Below the pieces are notes generated by a model. That model was not told where the DNA came from. It did no database searches and saw only the letters and a program-made list of their open reading frames with translations. Positions 49,902-57,108 of a stretch of 64,000 nt of DNA are shown piece by piece (positions within the stretch are counted from its first letter, which is position 1; each line of letters starts with the position of its first letter). The position numbers and the translations under genes were made by a program. The stretch is from Chloroflexota bacterium (GTDB lineage: Bacteria; Chloroflexota; Limnocylindria; Limnocylindrales; CSP1-4): contig BPIH01000002.1 in NCBI GenBank assembly GCA_026004015.1, positions 141,418 to 205,417 of the forward strand. Reading direction: 5' to 3'.

Positions 49902-49912
49902 AGCCCTGCCTC

Positions 49913-50347
49913 CTAGTCGATGGCAGCCGGAGCGGCTTCGCTCTCGGACTCGTCGATGAGCTCGATTTCCTCCTCTTCCTCGGGCGGCGGAGCCGGCACG
50001 ATCGCCTCCTCCTCTTCCTCGACGGGCCCGGCGGCGGCCGCCTTGCGAGCCGGCCGGACCGGCCGCTCGACCCGGGTGATGAGGTGCCGGAGGAGCTCCT
50101 CGGTGATGAGGAGGCTCCGCTCGAGCTCGATGATCGAGCTCGGCGGGGCGTCGAAGAGGACGATGTGGTACGAGCCTTCTCGGAAGTGCTCGATGGGATA
50201 GGCGAGGCGACGGCGGCCCCAGGGGGCGACCTTGACGATCTGCCCGCCGGCCTCGCCGACCTGGCGGGTGAGGCGCTCGATGACCGCGTTCAAGCGGTCG
50301 TCCGGCACGTCGGGCCGGAAGACGAGCATGCATTCGTAGCGGCGCAT
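49913..50347 (-). CDS. rpsF: 30S ribosomal protein bS6
   Basis: bS6 of 144 aa, longer than usual owing to an acidic Glu/Ala-rich tail. Conserved parts are RRYECMLVFRPDVPDDRLNA, GRRRLAYPIEHFREGSYHIV and TEELLRHLITRVERP. First gene of rpsF-ssb-rpsR. Confidence 0.96.
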   Translation of the reverse strand: MRRYECMLVFRPDVPDDRLNAVIERLTRQVGEAGGQIVKVAPWGRRRLAYPIEHFREGSYHIVLFDAPPSSIIELERSLLITEELLRHLITRVERPVRPARKAAAAGPVEEEEEAIVPAPPPEEEEEIELIDESESEAAPAAID

Positions 50348-50422
50348 CGGCCGAATCTGCTCCTTCCTGTGGGTTTGCCCTGCTGGTCGAGACTCGCCGC
50401 AGAGCCGAAAGGGACGGCCGTG

Positions 50423-50428
50423 AGTCTA
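50423..50428 (-). promoter_or_regulatory. Candidate -10 box of rpsF-ssb-rpsR
   Basis: Minus-strand TAGACT about 76 bases upstream of rpsF, one base off the recurring TANACT hexamer. No clear -35. Confidence 0.38.
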
Positions 50429-50491
50429 CCACGCCCTCGGCGGAGGCCAGGGCCGCGATTCTGGGCCGCCCGTGTCCCGGCCCGGGCACGG

Positions 50492-50497
50492 TATCCT
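50492..50497 (+). promoter_or_regulatory. Candidate -10 box of the CpaE-like gene
   Basis: TATCCT about 35 bases before the ATG at 50532, divergent from the rpsF promoter. Confidence 0.4.
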
Positions 50498-50531
50498 CTC
50501 GCTGACGCTTGCGTCCCTCGCGCCTCCGGCC

Positions 50532-51776
50532 ATGCCCAACCTCATCGGAGTCCCAGTGCCACCAACCCCCATCCTCCTCGTCGAGGCGGACCCCGAGGCC
50601 GCTGCCCCGATCGAAGCCGCCCTCGCCGCTGCCGGTCATCCCGTCACCCGGGTGGCGACCGCCGCCGACGCCCTCCGTGCCGCCGCCGGGGTCGGCCTCG
50701 TCGTCATCGACGTCCTGCCCGAGGGCGAGTCGGCCGTCGAGCTCTGCCGCGACATCCGTCGCACGCCGGCCCTGGCGGCCGTGGCCGTCATGTGCGTCGC
50801 CCAGTCCGACGACGTCGAGGAGCGGATCCGCTTCCTCGAGGCCGGCGCCGACGACGTCGTCGTCCGCGGTTTCGATGCGCGCGAGCTCGAGGCCCGGGTC
50901 GACGCCCTCATCCTCCGCTTCCGGCGCTCCCGCCGACCCGAGGCCCTTGGCGGGCTCGTCGCCGAGCGGCCCGAGCAGCGAACGATCGTCGTCTTCAGCC
51001 CGAAGGGCGGCGTCGGGACGACGACCATCGCCACGAACATCGCCGTCGCCGCGGCGACGAAGACGCCCGACCGGGTCTGCCTCATCGACCTCGTCCTCCA
51101 GTTCGGGCAGGTGGCGACCCACCTGAACCTCGAGCCGCGCCAGACGATCGCCGACCTCGTCCGCGACGAGCAGGCCCTGTCCGAGCCCGAGCTGTTGCGG
51201 ACCTACGCCCTCCGCCACGACAGCGGCTGCCACGTCCTCGCGGCGCCGCTCGTCCCGGATCTCGCCGACGGAGTGACGGCGGAGCACGTCCGGCGACTGC
51301 TCGGGACGGCCCTCGGAACGTACGATCGCCTCGTCGTCGACGCCGGATCGCGCCTCGACGAGCGCGTCCTCGCCGCCCTCGAGGTCGCCTCGGGCGTCGT
51401 CCTCCCGATCAGCCCGGAGATCGCCGCGCTCAAGGCCCTCCACGCCGTCCTGGAGTACCTGAACGAATCCGGTGCCGACGGCGGGCCGGACGACCTTCGT
51501 CCTCAATCGGATCTTCGCCCGGGACATCCTCCGGCCGCGGGACATCGAGAGCGCCCTCGGGGCGAAGATCGAGGTCGAGCTCCCCTACGACCCGTACCTC
51601 TACCTCAAGGCCGTGAACGAGGGCGAGCCGGTCGTTCTCGGGTCGCCCGCGCTCGGCCCCGGCCGCCGCGCTGACCCGGCTCGCCGAGCGGGTCTTCGGG
51701 CGACGGGGCGACCGAGGCAGCCCCGGCCCGAGCCCCCGTCCGGCGCGGCCTCCTCGGCGGGCTCCTCGGCCGCTAG
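50532..51776 (+). CDS. CpaE-like response-regulator/ParA ATPase, frameshifted
   Basis: Pilus-assembly-type ATPase. The N-terminal receiver domain reads ILLVEADPEAAAPIEAALAA, VVIDVLPEGESAVELCRDIR (Asp in the acidic-pocket position) and GADDVVVRGFDARELEARVD. The ParA/MinD domain follows with a deviant Walker A VFSPKGGVGTTTIATNIAVA and DRLVVDAGSRLDERVL. The frame changes near 51470, again near 51650 and again near 51735; in corrected frames it ends GRTTFVLNRIFARDILRPRD, LTRLAERVFG and GLLGGLLGR before TAG 51776 (about 414 aa). CpaE normally lies in a Tad pilus locus, but no CpaF or TadB/C follows here. It marks the edge of the accessory region. Confidence 0.82.
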
Positions 51777-51952
51777 CCGGGACGCCGCTCGCCCGCCGGC
51801 CGCCCGCCCTTGCCCAAACGCGCACCAGACGCGCCGCCGCAGCACGTTCTGGACGCGGCCCCAGCCGGCCCGGCACCCCCACAGACCACCGAGCCGCACC
51901 GAGTTCTGGACGGCCGAACCAGCCCAGCCGGCGGAGCTGCGGAAGTCTCTGG
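51777..51952. repeat. Non-coding junction with two imperfect direct repeats
   Basis: No convincing gene. Two imperfect copies of about 38 bases occur near 51836 and 51891, each containing GTTCTGGACG flanked by CC-rich sequence and ending CAGCCGG or CAGCCCAGCCGG. They could form hairpins at the end of the CpaE transcript but lack a T-tract. It marks the transition from core genes to accessory DNA. Confidence 0.4.
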
Positions 51953-52432
51953 ATGCCGCAGGTTCGAAGCGGTGGTCTTCCTTCGTGCCCACCGACGAAG
52001 GGCAGACGGACGGACCTGATCTCGGACGCACCTGCTGACCCGGGTCGCGAGGCGCCCGGCGGGAGGACCTCGCCGCGGTCGCGCCCTGAGCCTGAGCGGC
52101 CCGACGTCGTCCCTCCGGAGGCCGACCCGATCCTCCGCGAAATCGTCGACCGGTTGGTCGCTGCGCTTCGGCCCTAGCACATCGTCCTCTTTGGCTCGCG
52201 AGCCCGGGGCGACGCCGATCCCGACAGCGACGATGACCTCCTGGTCCTCGTCGATCTTCCCACCGGATCGCGGTACCGCCGCTCGCGCGAGGCGTACCGA
52301 GCCCTCAAGGGGATCCTTGCCACCGTCGATGTGGTCGTCTGGGGCCACCCCGACTTCGAGGGCCGACGGCATCTGCCGGCGTCCTTTGCCGCGACCGTCC
52401 TCCGGGAAGGCAAAGTCCTCCGTGCGGTCTGA
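51953..52432 (+). pseudogene. MNT-type nucleotidyltransferase (antitoxin-like), interrupted by TAG
   Basis: From about 52121 the frame reads ADPILREIVDRLVAALRP, then an in-frame TAG at 52175-52177, then HIVLFGSRARGDADPDSDDD and LLVLVDLPTGSRYR, ending at TGA 52430. The GSRARG...DDD pattern is the nucleotide-binding core of minimal nucleotidyltransferases, which act as MntA antitoxins by AMPylating HEPN toxins. The TAG sits where the family usually has Glu (GAG), so it is one point change. An ATG at 51953 opens the frame, but residues before 52121 are not recognisable. Followed directly by a HEPN remnant whose GTG (52422) overlaps its end. Confidence 0.75.
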
Positions 52433-52640
52433 CCCAGCGCGGGTCTCCGAGGCACGCTCTTGGCTCCGGCGGGCCTGATCGGATCTCGCCGCCGCGTCGA
52501 TCCTCCTGGAGCCTGCAGGACCGCGGCCGGACGCGGCGCTCTTTCACTGCCAACAGGCCATCGAGAAGTACGGGATAGCACTGGGGACGACGCTTGGCGC
52601 CAGGGCGCAGGCGACTCCGACACCGGACACCCAGGAATGA
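52422..52640 (+). pseudogene. HEPN-domain toxin-like remnant, interrupted by TGA
   Basis: Starts at GTG 52422, overlapping the MNT gene end, and reads VSEARSWLRRA, an in-frame TGA at 52476-52478 (CGA to TGA type change), then SDLAAASILLEPAG and DAALFHCQQAIEKYGIALG, the helices typical of a HEPN (HepT-like) ribonuclease. After about 52590 the sequence no longer resembles the family and ends at TGA 52638. The RxxxxH catalytic motif expected further on is missing. With the broken MNT gene it forms a dead HepT/MntA pair. Confidence 0.7.
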
Positions 52641-52925
52641 AGTCAAGCCCCAGTGGCGCCGTTGTCACCGGGTCCAGTGCGGCGTCGCATGCGCGAGCAC
52701 CCCGTGCGAGGTCAAGCTAGCGTGCCACACGAGCTTCGCGCCAACCTCGAGCTCGGTCAGGGCTTCGCCACCACCTTCACCGCCGTCCCGAGGAAGTCGA
52801 GGTCGCGATGCCGCTCCGCAGACGAGCTTCGAGCAGCCCCTCAAATTCCACAAGGTCGCGGGCCAGTGCTGAGTCTCCGCATGTGAGAGGCCTGGCAAGA
52901 CAGCGCGCCGCGCCCCTGCGGGGTG

Positions 52926-52931
52926 TCCGAC
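52926..52931. repeat. Left target-site duplication of the IS21-family element
   Basis: TCCGAC immediately left of the left terminal repeat; the identical hexamer lies immediately right of the element (55093-55098). Confidence 0.75.
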
Positions 52932-52982
52932 TGTCGGCATCGGTCGAAAACTGAACACTCCCCACCGGTCGAAACCTGGACA
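52932..52982 (+). repeat. Left terminal inverted repeat of the IS21-family element
   Basis: Starts TGTCGGCATCGGTCGAA. By eye 37 of 51 positions match the reverse complement of 55042-55092. It contains two internal TCGAA..CTGRACA units. Confidence 0.85.
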
Positions 52983-53047
52983 CATGACCGGTCTCGAGGG
53001 CACCCTCGGGCCAGGCAAGACGACAGCTGGCACCGAGGGAGGAAGGA

Positions 53048-54272
53048 GTGTATCGAGTGCACGATTGGTCCCAGGTTCGGTGGCTCTTCGAGCGGGAGGG
53101 CCTGACGAAGGCGGCGATCGCTCGGCGCCTGGGGATGAGCCGAACGACGGTCATCCGGCTCTTGGCCTTGGCAGAGCCACCACGGTACCGGCGGCCGCGG
53201 GCCGCCTCGCTCCTCGATCCGTACCGAGAAGAGATCGCCGCCCTCCTCGACACGGATCCGACCGCCCCAGCGACGGTGATCCGAGAGCGCCTCATCCGCT
53301 CCGGCTATCGGGGGCGGGATCACGATCCTGAGGGAGCATCTGGCCCGGGTCCGGCCCGAGTTCCTCGCCGCCAGAGCCTTCCAGCGGACGACGTACCTGC
53401 CGGGCGAGATCGTCCAGGTCGACTGGTGGCAGACGGGGCTCGAGATCCCCGTCGGCCAGGGTCGGACCCGCCCGGCCTGGGGTCTCGTCGCGACCCTCCC
53501 GTACTCGGGAGCTCACGCCATCGTCTTCACCCTCGGCCGGACGAGGGCCGACTTCCTCGCCGCCCTGCCCCCCTGCCTCAGCCGGCTCGGCGGGGTCGCC
53601 GAGAAGCTCGTCTGCGACAACGACAGCTCGATCGTCGCTCGCCGCGAGGGCGGCCGGGCCCGGCTCCATCCCGAGGTCGCGGCCCTCCTCGGCGAGCTCC
53701 GCTGCGCGCCGGTCGTGCTCCGGCCGGCCCGCCCGACCTCGAAGGGCTCGGCCGAGCGGACGATCGGCTATGCCGAGACGAGCTTCCTCCCCCTCCGGAC
53801 CTTCACCTCCCTCGCTGATCTCCAGGCCCAGCACGACAGCTGGGCGGCCGAGGTCGCCTGGCAGCGGGTCATCCGCGGCAAGGGCCGGGTCGCCGATCGG
53901 CATGCCGCCGAGCGGTGCGTCCTCCAGCCCCTGCCAGATCCCCTCCCCGACACCGACCTCCAGGTCGAGGCCCGGGTCGGCAAGGACAGCTTCGTCCGGA
54001 TCTGCGACGTTGACTACTCGGTCCCGCCGACCTTCGTCGGGCGGCGGGTCGCGGCTCGGGTCAGCCCGGCGACGGTCCGCCTCGCCTGCGAGGGCCGCGA
54101 GATCGCCGTCCATCGGCGGAGCTTCGTCCCCGCCGACGTCGTCCTCGACCCGGCCCACGGCCGGGCGATCCGCCTCGCCCGCGAGGCCCGCGACCGGCTG
54201 GCGAAGGGTGAGCCCGAGCTGGGACCGATCGACCTCGCTCGGTACGACGCCCTCTGGGAGGCTCCGGCATGA
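53048..54272 (+). CDS. istA: IS21-family transposase IstA, frameshifted
   Basis: DDE transposase. GTG start behind GGAGGAAGGA. The N-terminal helix-turn-helix is KAAIARRLGMSRTTVIRLL. A one-base insertion in the G run at 53310-53314 shifts the frame; the rest reads GITILREHLARVRPEF, IVQVDWWQTGLEIP (first Asp), KLVCDNDSSIV (second Asp) and GSAERTIGYAETSF (Glu), the DDE triad. About 408 aa corrected, somewhat short for IstA (often about 500). Either a recent inactivation, a sequence error like those in the core genes, or less likely programmed frameshifting. Its stop overlaps the istB ATG (ATGA). Confidence 0.88.
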
Positions 54273-55039
54273 CGGGCTCCGCGGCAGCCGAGATCGCCTA
54301 TCTGGCCCGGGCGTTGCGAGCGCCCCGGATCGGGGCGGTGGCAGCTCGCCTGGCAGATCGGGCCCGTGAGGCAGGCTGGGCCTACGAGGCCTACCTCGCT
54401 GCGGTCTTGACCGAGGAGGTGAGCGCCCGCGACAGCCACGGCGGAGCGGCCCGGGTGAAGGCGGCCCGCTTCCCGGCCGTCAAGACCCTCGACGACTTCG
54501 ACTTCACCGTCCAGACCTCCGTCAGCCGCCAGACGATCGCCCACCTTGCCGAGCTCGACTTCCTCGCCGAGGCGAAGAACGTCGTCTTCCTCGGACCGCC
54601 GGGAACCGGCAAGACCCACCTCTCGATCGCCCTCGGTGTCCGGGCCGCTCGGCGCGGCCACCGGGTCGCCTTCGCCACGGCCCAGCAATGGGTGAACCGG
54701 CTCGGCGCCGCGAAGCGGGCCGGGCGGCTCGACGAGGAGCTCGAGCGGCTCGCTCGGATCCCGCTCCTCATCGTCGACGAGGTCGGCTATATCCCCTTCG
54801 ATCCCGAGGCAGCGGCGCTCTTCTTCGCCCTCGTCAGCAGCCGCTACGAGCGGCGCTCGCTGATCGTGTCCTCGAACAAGACGTTCAGTGCCTGGGCCGA
54901 GATCTTCGGCGATCCGGTCGCCGTGGCGGCGATGGTCGACCGCCTCGTTCACCACGCCGAGGTCATCGTCCGCAAGGGTGAGAGCTACCGGCTGCGGGGC
55001 AAGCGAGAGGAGGTGCTGACGGCCGACAAGGAGCGCTAG
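54269..55039 (+). CDS. istB: IS21-family transposition helper ATPase IstB
   Basis: AAA+ (DnaC-like) ATPase that loads target DNA for IstA. Walker A VFLGPPGTGKTHLSIALGV, Walker B LLIVDEVGYIPFD and the sensor/arginine region RSLIVSSNKTFSAWAEIF are intact. It is 256 aa, full length. Its ATG overlaps the istA stop by four bases. Confidence 0.95.
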   Translation: MTGSAAAEIAYLARALRAPRIGAVAARLADRAREAGWAYEAYLAAVLTEEVSARDSHGGAARVKAARFPAVKTLDDFDFTVQTSVSRQTIAHLAELDFLAEAKNVVFLGPPGTGKTHLSIALGVRAARRGHRVAFATAQQWVNRLGAAKRAGRLDEELERLARIPLLIVDEVGYIPFDPEAAALFFALVSSRYERRSLIVSSNKTFSAWAEIFGDPVAVAAMVDRLVHHAEVIVRKGESYRLRGKREEVLTADKER

Positions 55040-55041
55040 CC

Positions 55042-55092
55042 TGTTCAGAATTCGACCGGTGCTATCTGTCCAGGATTCGAGCGATGTTGACA
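55042..55092 (-). repeat. Right terminal inverted repeat of the IS21-family element
   Basis: Reverse complement starts TGTCAACATCGCTCGAA and pairs with 52932-52982. The outermost bases contain TTGACA (55087-55092) pointing outwards. Confidence 0.85.
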
Positions 55093-55118
55093 TCCGACTG
55101 CACTTCGTCTGTTATCAT
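55087..55118 (+). promoter_or_regulatory. Possible IS-derived hybrid promoter of the 55.1-kb gene
   Basis: TTGACA at the tip of the IS right end is followed 20 bases later by TGTTATCAT, an extended -10, just before the ATG codons at 55124 and 55127. The spacer is longer than the ideal 17, but the TGn motif could compensate. The -35 is supplied by the element and the -10 by the host sequence. Confidence 0.45.
55093..55098. repeat. Right target-site duplication of the IS21-family element
   Basis: TCCGAC directly after the right terminal repeat, identical to 52926-52931. Confidence 0.75.
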
Positions 55119-55123
55119 TGATT

Positions 55124-55755
55124 ATGATGAATGAGACATCGATGTCAGGGAGCAATACCACCATCCGGTTCAAGCGCGGTGACTGCGAGTTAGAGGTTGC
55201 CGGCTCTGAGGCGGTGGTTGGCCGGGCGTGGACGGTTCTTGAGAGCTCGATTGTTGAGGCATTTACGGGCGCGTCTCACACGAAGCCGAGCGATCGCGCT
55301 GCTAGCGACGCTGTCGTCGCGGTAGACCGGAAGAAGACAGCATCAAAGAAGCGACTGGGCTCAAGGACAGACGAACGACGATCCTCAGACGTTCAGCAGC
55401 GGCTGCTGAATGCTAGGCTCGACTCATTCCCCGATCTCGGCAAGAACCCCCCGCCCTCTACGTTGGGTACGCCGTCCTGCGGTGGGCGAAGGAAGAACTC
55501 CAGATCGAGGAGCTTACTGTTGCCGACATCTATGCGGTGGCACACAAGCTTGGCATCCCTCATACCCAGAATGCGTACCGCGAGGCGTTCCGGTCCCACC
55601 CGCGAGCCGTTCACAAGACGACCAAGAGACCGCAAACCTACGAGCTCATGAACCCCGGCGTCCAGGCACTGGACGCGTACCTGGAGCAACTTGCTGCCGG
55701 AGAGTCTCCGAGCGAGGCGGAAGCCAAGGCTCAGGAGGCGGAGCAAAAGGAGTAG
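55124..55755 (+). CDS. Unrecognised protein with C-terminal winged-helix-like part, frameshifted
   Basis: Not recognised. The first frame runs from ATG 55124 and reads RFKRGDCELEVAGSEAVVGR, a beta-rich opening, then a Lys/Arg-rich linker to SFPDLGKNPP. At a C6 run (55447-55452) the coding signal moves by one base: PALYVGYAVLRWAKEELQIE, then LTVADIYAVAHKLGIPHTQN and YREAFRSHP, ending QAEQKE before TAG 55753. A seventh C would restore one protein of about 210 aa. The C-terminal part looks like a winged helix and resembles that of the next gene. Lower GC3 than the core genes, so probably acquired. The following gene starts 17 bases later. Confidence 0.55.
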
Positions 55756-55771
55756 GCGCGAGGGTGCAGGC

Positions 55772-56593
55772 GTGACACTGGTTGAGTTCCTAGCGCCGCT
55801 GTCAAAGGCGCCCAACAAGGCAAAGGTCCTGGCCACCCTGTACTACTTCGCTCGGTACGAAGGCTCAGACGGGATGACCTCGGCTGAGGTGCTCGCCGCG
55901 CTGAAGCGGGCGCGCGCTCCTGGTGCGGCGCGAATGAACGTCCCGGACGTACTCTCCAAGTTGGGCGCCCATGTTGATACGACCGGATCCCGCAATGGCA
56001 TGAAGGTCTGGAGACTGACTACGACCGGCGAACAGGAGGCCCGTCGTCTCGTCGGGCTGCCCGACGCCGAGCCGGAAGTGGAAGTTGACGTGGCGACGCT
56101 CACTAAGCTGGTCGCCACAATTCAGGACCGGCCTGCCCGGGAATTCGTCGAGGAATCCATAAAGTGCCTACAGGTCGGTGCCCTGCGCGCGGCAGTGGTC
56201 TTCTTGTGGGCTGGAGCTATTCGGACACTCCACCGGCGGGCATGGGCAATGGGCGCTGCCCAGGTAAACAATGCACTACGGACGCATGACGCCAGTTGCC
56301 GACCTCTTCGGCGCGATGACGACTTCTCCAACGTAAAGGACTCGATCGCTTTGACCGTCTTCCAGGACCTCGGCATGATCGACAAGGCCCAGAACGGAAC
56401 GCTCGGAGAGGCTCTCGACCTTCGGAACCGCTGCGCCCACCCGACCAAGTACCGGCCTGGCCAGAAAAAAGTATCCAGCTTCATCGAGGACGTCGTGGGG
56501 ATCGTATTCTTGTCCCCGCAGACACCGGATGGCCGGCCCGACTCGGACCAGCCCTCTTCGCCGCGAGGAGGCCCTGATCGACCTGGCCGGTAG
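55772..56593 (+). CDS. Winged-helix protein with HEPN-like C-terminal motif
   Basis: Not assignable to a named family. GTG start with a GAGG-type site nine bases upstream; 273 aa. Residues 1 to 90 look like a winged helix (AKVLATLYYFARYEGSDGMT, then SAEVLAALKRA and GMKVWRLTTTGEQEARRLV). The C-terminal half is all-helical and contains DLRNRCAHPTKYRPGQKKVS, an RxxxxH motif as in HEPN ribonucleases, preceded by helices with FLWAGAIRTLHRRAW. I infer a possible nuclease or effector controlled by its wHTH domain. It pairs with the preceding gene and lies upstream of the helicase operon. Base composition is less extreme than the core. Confidence 0.6.
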   Translation: MTLVEFLAPLSKAPNKAKVLATLYYFARYEGSDGMTSAEVLAALKRARAPGAARMNVPDVLSKLGAHVDTTGSRNGMKVWRLTTTGEQEARRLVGLPDAEPEVEVDVATLTKLVATIQDRPAREFVEESIKCLQVGALRAAVVFLWAGAIRTLHRRAWAMGAAQVNNALRTHDASCRPLRRDDDFSNVKDSIALTVFQDLGMIDKAQNGTLGEALDLRNRCAHPTKYRPGQKKVSSFIEDVVGIVFLSPQTPDGRPDSDQPSSPRGGPDRPGR

Positions 56594-57108
56594 AGTCCAG
56601 CCGGTGCTTCCTCTTCCTACTTCGACGGGCGTTTGACACCCCGCTGCAGCCGGATCGGGCCATCGCCGTCCGGCTGGCACAGTGCAGCTGCACCGAACTG
56701 CTCTGGACGCCCGGCGATCGTCCGAAGACGGTGATGCTGTGAGCCATCGCTCCGTCCCCTCACCGAAGCGGCCGATCCTCGGGTTGACGAGCTGAGCGAT
56801 GGGTACCAGCCAGTTCGGGCCTTGAGCAGGCTACCCAACGAGAGCGCGCAGCACGTCTTCGAACCCTTCGCAGTCCGATGTTGCGACCCGCGTGCGCCGA
56901 CGCCATGATGCTCGCAACGGCCCCGCGTGAGTAAGACTATTGACCAGCATTAACGGCATTCTGCCGCTTCGTCGTCACCCGCCGGATGGCTGCCCAGAGT
57001 TCGGACGACACGTCAGGTCTAGGCAACTGGGCCGCCCCGAGCGGCCGTTAGTGGGCGCTGGCGCCCGATTGGGGCAGCAGCCCGGTCCCGTTCTCGTATT
57101 CTGACCGG
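56594..57108. other. Non-coding stretch before the helicase gene
   Basis: No convincing gene. A stop-bounded plus-strand fragment around 56630-56743 (FDTPLQPDRAIAVRLAQCSC to PKTVML) may be a gene remnant but I do not recognise it. GC content is lower than in the core. A hairpin GGGCGCTGGCGCCC lies at 57055-57068, about 29 bases upstream of the helicase -10 box, and could be an operator. Confidence 0.45.
57097..57102 (+). promoter_or_regulatory. Candidate -10 box of the helicase gene (leaderless)
   Basis: TATTCT followed by GACCGG and the GTG at 57109, six bases apart, the same layout as def. The mRNA would start at the GTG. Confidence 0.5.

Larger units (their letters stand above)
52932..55092 (+). 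mobile_element. IS21-family insertion sequence (2161 bp)
   Basis: Complete element bounded by imperfect terminal inverted repeats and a 6-bp target duplication (TCCGAC). It carries istA (transposase, frameshifted) and istB (helper ATPase), overlapping by four bases as usual in IS21. The inner bases of the repeats hold two tandem TCGAA..CTGRACA units at each end, the multi-site end structure expected for this family. The right end carries an outward TTGACA. The element lies between the dead MNT/HEPN pair and the 55.1-kb gene. Confidence 0.92.

Noticed and set aside
52641-52931. Small gene left of the IS element
   Set aside because: Short frames on both strands lack start signals and family resemblance; a minus-strand fragment ending DLDFLGTAVKVVAKP is suggestive but too short to name.
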